From Undaria pinnatifida (taxonomy: Eukaryota; Sar; Phaeophyceae; Laminariales; Alariaceae), in the NCBI GenBank assembly GCA_012845835.1, contig JABAKD010000020.1, positions 14,592,268-14,656,267 of the forward strand: 64,000 nt of DNA. The letters are read 5' to 3'. The notes below the pieces were generated by a model. That model was not told the DNA's origin. It saw only the letters and a list, made by a program, of their open reading frames with translations, and ran no database searches. The translations under genes and the position numbers were made by a program. Positions 31,655 to 42,865 of the stretch are shown piece by piece (the stretch's first letter is position 1; each line of letters begins with the position of its first letter).

Positions 31655-31880
31655 CCCATCTCCCTGGTACTATCTTTCACACTTTTTATTCATCTTTTTC
31701 CCTCACTATTTCATAGACGCGACTCAGATGCAGGGTCAGCAAGCAAGCTCTTCTCCCTCCTCCCCACTATACGGTGCATGCCTTCAATTTTATCGCGACA
31801 TCAGTTCTTCAATCCTTTCTCCCCTCGTCGACACGCGTCGAATTGCGCCTACCCACGCTTGCTAGGCGCTCTCAGCAGTT
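31655..31880 (-). mobile_element. T1-related element, diverged
   Basis: CCTTCAATTTTATCGCGACA, CTCGTCGACACGCGTCGAATT and TGCGCCTACCCACGCTTGCT. The last block recurs at 34450-34470. Confidence 0.55.
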
Positions 31881-32119
31881 GATTCCTGAGATATTTGCGC
31901 CAATTCCAAGTGATTTATCCCTCAAACGCGCGTCTGCTTGGTTGCGGTTCTACGCAGACCCCTTGAGAACCGCTGGGATTCCAAAGGTTTACCGGCGGGG
32001 GTAGACTACAAGGAATTCGCGTGGAATATTCCTTGCAGTTCAGCTAAAAAGGGTACGTATGGAATGTTTCAGTTGGAATATTCTTAGCAGTTAAAATAAG
32101 CGGTATTATGTTATTAAAA

Positions 32120-32345
32120 CAAAAACACTCCAGCTGTGAGATCGAAGATTTGGTCGAAACTCATCTTTGCAAGCTGCGTGTGATACTCCGATCGCGCGTA
32201 TTACGGGTTGTGTGTCCTCATTAGTCTAAGGATATAGGTCGGCGACTCCCCTTGGAACTACAGTGAAGCTATCAGGGTCAACAGGGTGATGTTAGTCAGT
32301 CTGTGCGCGGAAACTGTTAAACCCGTTTTTGAGGGGGGCAAAATC
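32120..32345. mobile_element. C-type arm with outer flank
   Basis: CACTCCAGCTGTGAGATCGA through CATCTTTGCAAGCTGCGTG, GATATAGGTCGGCGACTCCC and CAGTCTGTGCGCGGAAACTG to CCCGTTTTTGAGGGG. This is one complete arm of the 28850-29435 foldback. Confidence 0.8.
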
Positions 32346-32950
32346 TGACAGCTGTGGGAAGGAAATGCATCAGTGTATCAAGTGTATCCTGTAAGTCGTA
32401 TATATAAAGTTTTGTTCTTCAACGCAATATTTTCACGACAGCGAAAAAAAGACCCCATACTAATTCCAAGTAGTCTGTACCCATCGTACACTGCAAAATC
32501 TAAAGGAGCTCGTGGTCAACATCTCTGGAATCTCGTGTTAGCTGTCTTGATGACGATTGAGCGACGGTTAACCCACTTCCAACTCCTATAATTTTCGTAG
32601 TCAAATTTCAAGTGCTTTATCGCCATGTCGGGAGTGCGGTGCTAAAAGGGTTGAAGCTTCCAGCTAACGTTTTACTACCCGTACTCCTGTGCTGCGTAGT
32701 ACTGCCTGCGCTGCTGCTCACGCATCTTAGATTACGACTACCGTATCGCTTGTCACACTTTCTTGTCGCTATCTTTAGGGCGGATCCCTTTTCGGGCCCC
32801 AGGAATAGCTACGTATTGTGATACTATGTATTGCAAGGAGATACTCGGTAGCTCTCGTTGGGAACGTGCGCTGGCGGACTTCTTACTGCTGTCGCCAACT
32901 GTGTGTGTTGGTGGGTGTGTGTTGGTGGAAGAATGAAAGTCCCAATCCGA

Positions 32951-33060
32951 CCCAAGCCAAGCCAAGCCAAGCCAAGCCAAGCCAAGCCAAGCCAAGCCAA
33001 GCCAAGCCAAGCCAAGCCAAGCCAAGCCAAGCCAAGCCAAGCCAAGCTAAGCCAAGCCAA
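32951..33060. repeat. (AAGCC)n pentamer array, about 21 units
   Basis: Nearly perfect AAGCC array with one C-to-T change near the right end. Confidence 0.95.
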
Positions 33061-33255
33061 CCCCGACGCAACACAAAGCAGCGTAACCAACACCACAGCA
33101 GTTTTCGCCCCAAAATGGCAAAAAGTGTCGATGCAGTAGTAGTATTAATACTAGTATATGCGGGGCCCGCATATAAACATATATAGTACCAGGTACGATC
33201 GTATTCAGCATGGAAATGACCAAAAAAGAGTTAAGATTCAGGGTCAGGGTCGGCG

Positions 33256-33344
33256 TTAACCCCCTTCAGAGCCCCAAAATCCCTCCCCATAGTAATTTCA
33301 AGTGAATTGTCCCCGAAAAAGGCTGTCCAGTTGTAAATGCGTTG
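33256..33344. mobile_element. M86 MITE, right TTAA mutated to TTGA
   Basis: GTTAACCCCCTTCAGAGCCCC at the left, TCCAGTTGTAAATGCGTTGA at the right. Confidence 0.7.
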
Positions 33345-33447
33345 AGAGGTTATTAATAGGGTACATCAAGGGTACATACTACCGCCATGGTATTAATATT
33401 GACCCCTGTTGGGGCCCGAGTCGTACCTGGTATAGCGGTAATGTGAG

Positions 33448-33530
<83 letters not shown>

Positions 33531-33547
33531 ACAACAACAACAACAAT

Positions 33548-33616
<69 letters not shown>

Positions 33617-33632
33617 GCAACAACAACAGCAG
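33448..33632. repeat. (CAA)n array, interrupted
   Basis: About 60 units broken by two ATA interruptions near 33530 and 33547 and by CAG near the right end. It lies downstream (in kinase orientation) of the coding-like segment at 33684-33880. Confidence 0.95.
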
Positions 33633-33683
33633 CGACTAAAAAAATCGACGATTGCGATGTTTTCAAGCGTCGATGATACATAC

Positions 33684-33880
33684 CTGCTGTGTATGTACGC
33701 GTCGGGAAAGATGTCGGTGGACAGATCTAGTCTTGTCCCGTCAAGGCGTCTTTGAAATTCACGTACTATTTGTGGGGTGTGGAGTTTCTTGACGGCTTGA
33801 CGGCTGTCCGTCACAGGGCAAGAGTGCCACCAACCCACCAGGCTGTTTCCGACCTCGAGGCGCTTTGTCCCACAAATCGT
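33684..33880 (-). CDS. Coding-like segment ending at a consensus donor (candidate exon)
   Basis: The minus strand is open through polar, protein-like sequence (TKRLEVGNSLVGWWHSCPV, then TDSRQAVKKLHTPQIVREFQ, then RRLDGTRLDLSTDIFPDAYI, then HSR) and meets CAGCAG|GTATGT at 33684/33683. That is the same donor form as kinase exon 2. The start is not defined: no good acceptor is visible, and the frame stays open leftward to about 33898. It is in intron 1 of the kinase, on the same strand. It cannot be a kinase exon, because exon 1 joins exon 2 without a gap. It may be an exon of a nested gene, a captured gene fragment or a chance frame. I do not recognise the protein. Confidence 0.3.
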
Positions 33881-33988
33881 ACCACATAAAAGTACCAAAT
33901 ATATTTCACTTTATACCTGGTAGAGGTTTTCAAGCTGTTTTTGTGTTGTGCTCATTTTTTTCGCCAAATCGCGAGAGGGCGTCGACCC

Positions 33989-34046
33989 ACCCTAACCCTA
34001 ACCCTAACACTAACCCTAACTCTAACCCTAACCCCAACCCTACCCC
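33989..34046. repeat. Interstitial telomere-like repeat (CCCTAA)n
   Basis: About nine CCCTAA units with single-base changes. In the other orientation this is TTAGGG. It is followed by unrelated GC-rich sequence, so it is internal and not a chromosome end. Shorter pieces lie at 24999 and 61826. Confidence 0.85.
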
Positions 34047-34449
34047 AGGCTAGGGCTCCGACCCGAGCGCGGCTTCGCCGCGCGTTACCACCTCCAACAT
34101 CGAAACATATATATTTGGAGTGAGAACATCGCAAAGGCTCGTACTGGTTTACGAAGACACAGGGGGGGAAAGCACGACACGAGCGCAATTCTGCTGTGTG
34201 TATAACTGCCACTATGTAACGATACGTGTATCGCACGCCTTTGCTACTAATTTTGTAGGATTACCAGCTACATATCATATGCTATATATGAGAAATTCTG
34301 CTGTCCGATGGCGCCAAGGCATACATCATTGGCAGGGGCTCATGTCCAGCCTTGCGTGTCCCATTTTACATGACGGGTGTGCAATGTCCCACCGGACAAC
34401 CCGACCTCCCAAAAATTCGACCCTTTTTTCCCTCATTGACTCATCGAAT

Positions 34450-36000
34450 TGCGCCTACCCACGCTGCTAGGCGCTCTCATCAGTTGATTTGCTTCGATGC
34501 CGTTACTGCTGTACCTTTGCCAGGTATGTACCAGGTATTATACTGCTGTAGTTGAAATCAGGGGCTCAATGTAAACTGTAGAAGCAAGTGGTTTACTTGT
34601 GCTATGGTGGTTGTGGTTGTTCGTTGTCGTGGCGTGGCGCTGACTTACGTTTTTTGTTATTCGCAGAAAACATAAAGAGACGAGTGCCACAAACAACGAA
34701 CGCACAAAAGCTGCACGCGGAGCAGTGACACACTCGCCGAGCAACAGCAGGGGGACGAGCTGATTGATTGATATAACTAATTGCAACACAGTCGCAGTGG
34801 CCCCTCTACAAATAATAGTGCAGATATGTGTCAGCCGGAACGGCCGGCGTGAGTATGCGTGGCTCTCATCGCGTCATGTGAAATAATCGAGGCTTGAGAG
34901 GGGGAAAGCCATGTCGAAAAATACTGGCAAAAACTGATAATTTTTCTCGCGATAAAAACTGCTGTGAAGATCATAGATGACAAAAAACCTTTTTGGTCGA
35001 TCTCACAGCTCAAGCGTCTTTTTTCATTTTCAAGTAGATGAGATAGAGCAAAAAACAGCAGGTTGCAAACTTTGGCGAGTATCGACTCCCAGCTGACGCA
35101 TTGTAAGTAGTTTACAACAACAGTTACCAGTCGCAGTTTACAGCAGCAGCAGCGTTCCGTACTGGTAGACCATACGAGGTACGAGTTGCCTCGCATTATT
35201 ACGATAGATACGAGTATAAACGGGCAGTATCATCATACCCGGAATTTGCTTGGGAATTCGTACGTACGTAGCCTGCGGCGAAAAGCCGTGACGGTGTGGA
35301 TCTGCATCGCACACTAGCTATCGCAGACGAAACATGCAGTCACCAAGTCTGTTTGCACACTTTCGTGATACTTTTGGGGGTTGGGATTGGAGCAGGGGCT
35401 TTCGGGGAAGGAATGCCGTTCGCTCTCTTGCTGCTTGGCGCCAACGCGAAGACACACACATCGTCAGCACACTGACCAACACATAATACCCGTACAGCCG
35501 CTGTACATATTTAGATGAGAAAACTGGAACCAAGTTTTTCGGGACACATAACTTGGAATTACGAGTAGCGTTTTTTTTTTGCCCTTTTGAAACCCCTTGA
35601 GGGACTTTCGATGGGAAAAATTGACGAAAATTGACGATTACCACGGCATCGGCCACTGGCGGTTGGCGATGACCTAAACAGGGTGTCCGAACGACGACAG
35701 ATGCAAACATTCGTGCGGGACGGGGGCAACATGATCCTATTTGTACTGCTGCGCAGCGCGCTCACGCTCTAGACACTGCCGTTAAGACGTACCGCAGACG
35801 CTTCAAAAAAATAACGCAATCGTCGTTTCTTCCCTGTTTTTTCGATCGGGACCCCCAAGCCTGGTTATTTATTAGTAACACTTCACCCGTGTTTGTTGGG
35901 ACAAACGACTTGGAATTTAAGTCTTGGATTTTCTTAGCGGTTCTAAAAGGAAACTATATTTGCACCGCTGTATCGCCATCAAAACACGCACCACAGGTAT
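34450..36000. other. Intron 1 near exon 1, no gene
   Basis: Contains a D-like arm remnant (35039-35103), diverged M86 remnants (35550-35610 and 35890-35955) and unique sequence. No coding feature can be supported. Confidence 0.4.
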
Positions 36001-36082
36001 GTATGTACCAGGTATCATATACCAGCAGCAGTATTGTTGTATCGTGTGAATAATAGCATCGTCATCTCATCCTTGATCGCAC

Positions 36083-36310
36083 CTTGCAAGTGCCCTCCCG
36101 TACAGTCGAGAACGACCCGTGCCCAAGCTCCTTGCCCAGCTGATAGGAATCCTCGAAGGTAGCTCGCTTCTGCCCTCCCGCACCATGCTTGCTCACACCC
36201 GAGGGAGGGTGGAAGTCTCTGGGCACAGAGTTGACGTGCTGCGGGTTGCTGTCGGAAGTGTCTGCCGGGGGGCCGCTGTTGCCGCCACCACTGCTGTCTG
36301 CGCTCTTGGA
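36083..36310 (-). CDS. CaMK-like kinase, exon 1 as visible (N-terminus and glycine-rich loop)
   Basis: 228 bp, 76 codons, donor AAG|GTGCGA. Residues 1-50 are a polar Ser/Gly/Pro-rich leader. The kinase domain starts at TFEDSYQLGKELGHGSFSTV, where GHGSFSTV (63-70) is the ATP-binding glycine loop. I place the left border at an acceptor-like CCCCCGGTGCCTCCAG (36311-36326 on plus), because a long pyrimidine-rich stretch precedes it. This implies at least one further exon upstream that I cannot find. The alternative is that translation starts at an in-frame ATG about 30 codons earlier (plus 36404) and this is the true first coding exon. The joined protein then has about 455 residues instead of 425. 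Confidence 0.9.
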
Positions 36311-37820
36311 CTGGAGGCACCGGGGGTACACACAATGGGGATGGGTGGAGTAAGAGAGGGGGTAGGGCCCTTGCTGCTGCTTATGGTGTATGTACTTAAG
36401 CTCCATAGTGCTGTCATGGAACAGAGCAGAGCAGAGAAAGCTATATAACAGGGAACGGTGCTGGGTTACTGGTACACTGGTACATACGAGCCAGCAGCAG
36501 AGGTTGCTGGATAATTATCCTACTCTTCTTTAATTGAACGCGGAGCCGATCGTTGGCTGACGGACGGATGGTGCGGCGCTATGCGAGACCGTGCACTCAC
36601 TCACCCCTTTGCATCCCATGGTAGGTGCGGTTAGTGCTTATTCTGTGGGGTGTGTTGGGCCCCGACTTCACTGGGTGCACTCTCCGATCTGACACTCGGC
36701 CTGGGTGGAAGGAAAAAGAGTAAAATGGCCCCTATCCCCCCGCGAAATGTGTTTTCAGATGTGTACCGCCTCATTATCTTTATAAACAATTGATATTTGT
36801 ATTCTCTCGGTTGCGGGTAACTTTCGAACAAGGAACCCACACAGGCATCAGGGACTTGCCAGCGCCATGGGGAACGTTATGGTAAGAAAAGATGTAGACC
36901 ATTGTGAGTAAAGCGTTGTTGTGAGCCTGGTAGTGTCGGGTGAGGCCGTTGTTCTTGTTTCCCCTCTACGCAAGCTTCTTCTGCTGCTTGCTTGTGCTGT
37001 GGAACGAGCCGCTGTCTAACTCTGGTACATAGAGAGCAATGTGAGACAACAACAGAAGGCGGATCGTCCGCGATATTACGTTTTTATGACGTTTTTCAAG
37101 CCTTTGTGTTAAACTCCCGCTCTCCTGCTCTCTTCTCCCACCCCCTTTTTCTAACCCCCTTCCCCCCTTCCTGTGGGGCACGTCATCAACGAGCCGATAG
37201 CTACGACGTAATGCTCTCGGTACAATCGGTCTAATGCACGCTGATTAGCCAGTCTTCGCTGCTGCCTGTATATGGCTGCCAGCCCTTGAGCCCCCGAAAA
37301 ATAAAAAATAGCTCCGAAAAATGCACCACCAAACATTTTTTCGTTTTTCATCGTGTAGCCCCACATCCCTGCCCCCCTGTTTTAACAACAAGATAAATGT
37401 ATGTGCTGCTGCGTGAGCTGCCAATGCACGGCACCGAACCGACCACCGACCGGCATGCCAAACAATCAGTCCGATTATTTTTTCACCCTCCATCCTCTGC
37501 AGCATCAGCACCAGTGCGGCCACTCGTATGAACACCAGTAGAAACCCGGAGTGACGAACAACACACAACACCATTACTCACCCCTTCCCCCCACCACCCT
37601 CCCACCACTACATCACCACGACCACCACCAACCATCATCACCAACAACAATAACAACAGCTATCAACTAGCACGCAGCACACAGCACCCACCCGCCCCCC
37701 CTGTCAACCTCCCAACTCTCCACTACCATGTACCGGGTACCTGTTATGCAGCATTACTCTTCGTCACATCTAACTATTTGTACACATTTTTCATCGTTTC
37801 ATGTGCCTGGCATCCGCTCT
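36311..37820. other. Upstream of the visible kinase exons, no gene
   Basis: May contain the kinase 5' exon and promoter, but I cannot place them. CT-rich and CAC-rich tracts occur at 37125-37165 and 37560-37710. Confidence 0.35.
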
Positions 37821-37821
37821 T

Positions 37822-38250
37822 TTAATTATTAAGACACGAATCAAAAGTTGCGGTTTGATTATCAATCTCCTTAGCTTCTCGTTCGATTCTCTCGATTCTC
37901 AAATCATAATCTCCATGAACTTTCTGCCAGAACCCTTGTCTGTCTCGCATCTGCTCAGCAGGGACGAGTATAATGTTATTCATAGCAGCAGGCAGCCCTC
38001 TTAGAGGTTTTGTCAGTCGCTCATCACCCAACTTTCTGTATTTCTGTGCGCTTCGCACCTTGCGCTTCGCCTATCAAGCACAACAATGGTGCTATCATGT
38101 GCCCGTCGTGTCCTTGTTTTGCTCCTGAGTGCGTGTTCAACCTCGTCCTCCAGCCTCAACCGTACTCCCGTACTCGCTCTATTTAATATGCGTTCCCCAT
38201 GTGAAACGCCTCCTGGTTTGATACGATACCATTACATACACAGGCAGTGC
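37822..38250 (-). pseudogene. Coding-like remnant in two frames
   Basis: The minus strand from about 38245 is open with polar protein-like sequence (GVSHGERILNRASTGVRLRL, then EDEVEHALRSKTRTRRAHDS, then TIVVLDRR). After a shift of frame near 38060 it continues as KYRKLGDERLTKPLRGLPAA, then MNNIILVPAEQMRDRQGFWQ, then KVHGDYDLRIERIEREAKEI, to a TAA at 37822. Charged helical composition across both frames suggests a once-coding sequence interrupted by a small indel, or two exons with a short gap. Base composition is more AT-rich than the kinase exons. I do not recognise the family. A third open stretch lies upstream (38260-38484). Confidence 0.3.
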
Positions 38251-38651
38251 AGCAGGCTTTCACCCGATAAGCTCGCAATTAGTTTCGCTTAACTCGGGTT
38301 TTCTCGCATACTGCTCGCAAAGGGCAACAAAACGCAATATGACCGCAATTCGACCACTTATTCGCGTAATAGGTCGCATAAAAGGCAATTTTGAGCCAAA
38401 AGTAAAATTGACGTGCCGAGCAAGCACGCTCAAAATGATGATGAGAAACACTTGGACAGCACCAGCAGTGTGATTGATGAACATGGTAGGATGTACAACG
38501 TATAGAATTTAGAACTCAGATCACGCGTCAGGCCTAAAAGAGTCGAGCGTAACGCATGGAAAAAAACGGAAAAAAACGACGGGGGGGGGGAAGAAATGAG
38601 GCCAAAACAGTGCGTATTTGGCTCGCATAGTAGTGGTCGAACAATCATGGA

Positions 38652-38740
38652 ATAATCCTTTGCAACTGGAAACCCGTATTTGGGGACAAAATTACTTGGA
38701 CTTAGTATAGGGAGGGGTTCGGGGGCTCTAAAGGGGTTAA
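38652..38740. mobile_element. M86 MITE
   Basis: ATAATCCTTTGCAACTGGAAA at the left (TTAA mutated), CTCTAAAGGGGTTAA at the right. Confidence 0.7.
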
Positions 38741-39227
38741 CCCGCCCAGCAAAATCACCTCTTTGCCGCTTATGCGACTCCGAAAAAAGTCGCAGACATT
38801 CCCGATTTCATTCGCTTATAGCGCAGGCTCACGAGCAAGCTACTACAGCAGTAAATAACGTACCAGGTAGTGTAGAGTCTCTTTTTTGTGGGATGCCTAT
38901 CATGGGTTCGTTGGAAATTTGCGATAAAGAAATCGGCCCAAGGGTCGAGCGCTAATCTAAACCCCCACCGGTATACAATAGCCTAAGCTCTAGGTTTTCC
39001 CAACCTGGGGTGGGAGATAGGCATGTGGGAGATATGCCATCAATAAATGTCGATTACGGCATCGGCAAGACGAAGCAGACCGAGCTGCGGTTGGGCCGGG
39101 GATACTTCCGATTTGCAATATACGGAGGCCTACCACACCCGCGCAGCATACACATTGACACATGTACCGCTGCACGCTCTTTTACAGTCACTTGATAGTA
39201 TCGCACTCGTCGTTTTACGTGGTGATG

Positions 39228-39418
39228 CATAACGCGCACAGACTGACTAACATCACCCTGTTGACCCTGGTACAAGCTACACTCTGTAGTTCCAAGGGGA
39301 GTCGCCGAGCTCTATCACACACCCAGTAATACGCGCGATCGGAGTATCACGCACAGCTTGCAAAGATGAGTTTCGACAAAATCTTCGATCGCACCCAAGA
39401 TGGAGTGTACTTTTATTT
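39228..39418. mobile_element. C-type arm, inverted orientation
   Basis: CATCACCCTGTTGACCCTGG, AGGGGAGTCGCCGAGCTCTA, CTTGCAAAGATGAGTTTCGA and TGGAGTGTACTTTTATTTT. Confidence 0.75.
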
Positions 39419-39739
39419 TCAGTATGCTGCTCCATGCTATACTGCTCCACGCTCTTTTATACGTGGTCACTTGGTGGTATCGCTTCCTAGGGCTCCAGCA
39501 CCTTTGTGTGACCACGGACTCTAGATTTTTTACAAGAGTTGATCCGAGAAACAACAACAATCGCACTCGTTTTTTGCGGATCATAGCTGTACATGGGTCT
39601 TGGAGGGTTTGTCAATGATTTCAACTTTTAGGTGTCAGGTTATCATACGAAGCATTTTTCGCGGGCGAGCCCATGTTGGTACTGCTCACTTACTATTAGT
39701 ACTGCTGTACCGGTAACCCCAGGGTTCGTAGGTCCAAAT

Positions 39740-39945
39740 AATTTTTTTTATTTTTTTTTTTCATCCTCCGGCGGATGGGGAAAAATAAAGCTTTTTCGTA
39801 GCTCACCACACTTTCACGTGTTCTCATACGCGTCGTGTGTCGATTTAACTCAGTTGCTTTCGCAGCCCAACGCTAGCTGGCGCACCCTTCGGGTCCCATC
39901 GCAGGTATCGCGTAAGCTGTCCCTATCAGTGGTCTTCGTTACAAC
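39740..39945 (-). mobile_element. S1 SINE, nearly full length
   Basis: A T-run, CATCCTCCGGCGGATGGGG, TACGCGTCGTGTGTCGATTT and GCTGTCCCTATCAGTGGTC. Sequence is close to the 4217-4468 copy, so it is comparatively young. Confidence 0.85.
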
Positions 39946-40349
39946 CATATATCTCCACTTTCGCAAGCCCCCTTGTAGAGGATTAACAGTAGACAAAACT
40001 GCTGTAAACCGGCAAACTAAACGCGTTTCGGCTGGTCGGTGGTACTTGCCCGTGATTGCTTGCCCGTGGTTGCTTGCCCGGTGGCTTCTTTTTTTTTTTT
40101 GCTTCTTCTCTGTGTTCCCTCATTTTCGAGTTGCGACACCCACCCCATGAGGTTTCAAGCCAGCCACCCCGCAACGTGTATCTCTCTCCGTCTCGAGTCA
40201 CTCCACGGTATAGGGGTGTGAACTTTTTGGGCCAAAACGTTCCCAGGAACGTTCCTGGTAATGCTCCGATTGACCTCCTCAAGTGAGGAACTACTACTGT
40301 TCAGTCATTAGTCAAGTAATTTCACGAGTATCTTGTTTGTTAGGATTTA

Positions 40350-40510
40350 AGACATAGAGGCTTGGTCTCGGGTTGCGCGAACGATTTCCTTATTCGAAGG
40401 CATGTTTTCTGTCGGGTGATGTTGATATATATTGAGCCTTTTCCTCGTGTTAGGAGCTCAGAAAAATCTTGGAATATGCTGCAACCCTACCTAGCGTGGG
40501 ATGGCTCGCT
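40350..40510. repeat. Dispersed repeat R1 copy
   Basis: GGGTTGCGCGAACGATTTCC, TTATTCGAAGGCATG and GTTAGGAGCTCAGAAAAATC match 2890-3000. Confidence 0.65.
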
Positions 40511-40800
40511 CCCACACTCGATAGTTTGTGACCACGGAGCTCTGTCTCTTCATGAGGCTACTTATATCAGCACGGGACACTGGTGGGGTGCTGGGTGTAC
40601 AAATAGGTAAAAAATAAAATATTGGTTTTAAAGTGTGAAAAACAGCACACATGTCGAAGGGGAAGCTTGTTAAAAATTCAGCTTCAAACTCGTTTTTTGT
40701 GTGTTGGTCGGGTGTTACTTGCCGGGTTACATGGGCGGTGGCTGGCTAGTTGTTTTTTCGAGAGTTTTTACGAGATTTTTGCCGCCGTTTCTATTTAAGA

Positions 40801-40822
40801 CCCCCCCCCCCCCCCCCCCCCT
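40801..40822. repeat. Poly-C tract
   Basis: About 22 C in a row, then an R3 copy from 40860. Confidence 0.8.
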
Positions 40823-40859
40823 CGATATTTCAAGCCATCCACGTGCCGAAAGGGAGCCT

Positions 40860-41110
40860 TGCATACCTCGAACAAATCACGATCTAGATCATACAGATCG
40901 CATAGATCCTATAGCTACCGCTATGAGATGTTGTGCAGCATGTGTATTTGGAATACAGATCCTACCCAGGAAACATGTGCTATATACGAAGTATCATGCA
41001 GATCGTACGACTCCCACCCGACAGGACGAGCTAGATCATGCAGATCAAACAGATCTTCCCTAAAATATCTAGATCATCAAGTGGGACTCGATGATCTGTC
41101 CGACATATGG
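40860..41110. repeat. GATC-rich dispersed repeat R3
   Basis: ACGATCTAGATCATACAGATC, GACGAGCTAGATCATGCAGA, CCTAAAATATCTAGATCAT and GATCTGTCCGAC. This is the longest R3 copy in the window. Confidence 0.7.
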
Positions 41111-41493
41111 AAGCTTGTACTGTATCTTACAAAATGAAATCTGTCCCGCACTCATTCCAAGCAGTCTTTCCCCGAAAAGTGAGTGCACTTCTAGGCGGGT
41201 TGTTAATAGTAAGACTTAGCTCCTGTAGGGCCTAACCCCTTTGAGGCCCATACACAACGATGAAGCAAAACTATGAACGCGTCCTCATCGCCGCGGCAGT
41301 GCGAGCATGCAGGTCACGGCAGTGAGTGCAAGCTGTGCCCGTGTCTTACAGGCGCCTGCATTGGAGTTGGCCAGTAAAATCGTCACCTGATCTACAGACA
41401 GTTGGAGCCCGGGTTGGTTCGTGTGAAGGGTGTGCTGCAATGGTCAGTTTTATTCGACATTTTTCTTTTCCCCCTCTGAAGCCCCGAAAGGGT

Positions 41494-41924
41494 TTAACCC
41501 CTTCAAAGCCCCGAAACCCCTCCCTGTACTAGTTCCAAGTAATTTGTCCCCCCAAGAGGGTTTCCAGTTGTAAAGGCGTTAACCCCTTTAGAGCCCCGAA
41601 ATCCCTCCCTATACTGTGTTGAAAGTAAATTTGTCCCCCAAAAGGGTTTCCACTTGTAAAGTCGTTAACCCATTTAGAGCCTCGAAATCCCTCCCTATAC
41701 TATGTTCAAGTAAGTTTGTCCCCCCAAGAGGGCTTCCAGTTGTAAAGGCGGTAACCCCTTTAAAGCCCGGAAACCCCTCCCTATACTATGTTCAAGTAAT
41801 GTTGTCCCCAAAAAGAGTTTCCAGTTGTAAAGGCGTTAACCCCTTCAAAGCCCCGAAACCTCTCCCGATACTAGTTCCAAGTAATTTGTCCCCCCAAGAG
41901 GGTTTCCTGTTGTACAGGCGATAA
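41494..41924. mobile_element. M86 MITE array: five units sharing TTAA junctions
   Basis: Junctions at 41494, 41579, 41665, 41751 (GTAA) and 41836 give periods of 85-86 bp. Each unit runs TTAACCCCTTTARAGCCCC, then AAACCCCTCCCTATACTA, TTCAAGTAA, TTTGTCCCC, AGGGTTTCCAGTTG and TAAAGGCGTTAA. The ends are short inverted repeats (TTAACCCCTTTA against TTAACGCCTTTA). TTAA is the target of piggyBac-type transposases (established). No transposase is present here. Sharing of one TTAA between units means head-to-tail amplification, or repeated insertion into the element's own TTAA. Single copies: 2412, 3088, 3242, 3573, 15061, 20805, 26550, 33256, 38652, 44627, 46889, 52119, 53393, 58155. Confidence 0.85.
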
Positions 41925-42556
41925 GAGAGGAAAATTACCGATGCTAGAAATTAGATATTAGGGTGTTTGCGATGGTCTACGAGTATACGAAGTAGCAAGT
42001 TTGGCGGGGTATGATGGGAGTTGGGTAAGGACCTCTGGGAAGGCCGGAAAACATGCAAAAGTAATGTTGAAACCGGCAAACATGTAATATTCGCCGCTCA
42101 TCGTGTAGTGTTACTCGTATGAGTACAGATATTGATTGGTCTACCCCGCAATGAGCTATTTTAGGATTTTTAATCTTTTTTGGCTGGTCGATCCGAATAG
42201 CATGCCGTTTTTTTGGGTCAAAATACGCCTCCAATCCCTAGCCTAATTGTATTCGTCTACGTATGTATGCATACGTACATGTATCGTACGAACAGCCGTT
42301 TTGGGAGTCCAGAGGCCAAAAAAAATGACAACAAAAAGTACCATAACGATCTTGGTGTGATTCGTAGGGGCGAGTCGCATCGCTTCGGAAAGCGATACGC
42401 AGCAGCATTAATTGATGATTCAGAGGGTGCACACGCACGTAGAACAGATCAGCTCGCTCTAACTCGGAGCTATTATTTTTTTTGTTATCGCTTCCTTGGG
42501 GGCCCAGTGGTAGTGGTAAAACACGTACACCAGGTGCGTGATGAGTGCGTTGTTAC

Positions 42557-42865
42557 ATTTTTTTTTTTTTTTTCACACTTCCACTTTCCAGCTTCTGGAC
42601 AAGCCGTGGTCACAGGTGTCGTCCCTTTTTCCCCCCGGTTCTTCCCTTCAACTTTTATCGCGCATAGGGTTCAGCAATTCCATTGCTCGTCGATTTTTCA
42701 TCGAGTGTTGCTAACTCACGCTCTCGCGCTTTCCGCAAGTCAATTTGTGCACAAGAAAAAGTCCCAACGAATTTAAACGAGTATGCACTCGGCGGGGCTC
42801 GAACTCACGAAACTGACCTATACCAGGCTCAAGGATTACCTGATACGCCACCGGGGCGACCGGTT
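42557..42865 (-). mobile_element. tRNA-derived SINE (T1), full length
   Basis: On the minus strand it starts CCGGTCGCCCCGGTGGCGTA then TCAGGTAATCC (A-box-like), followed by TAGGTCAGTTTCGTGAGTTC with GAGCCCCGCC (B-box: GTTCGAGCCCC). The body has GACTTGCGGAAAGCGCGAG and GTGACCACGGCTTGTCCAG, and the tail is a T-run on plus (42557-42574). The head looks like a tRNA from acceptor stem to T-arm with a decayed anticodon arm, so I call it a SINE head and not a tRNA gene. Confidence 0.8.

Noticed and set aside
33353-33640. Homopolymeric frames over the second CAA array
   Set aside because: Same reason; only the part beyond the array (33684-33880) is protein-like.
36867-36882. ATGGGGAACGTTATG followed by GTAAGA, which looks like a tiny first exon with a myristoylation-type start
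   Set aside because: Five codons on the plus strand are too little to support an exon, and it lies on the strand opposite to the kinase.
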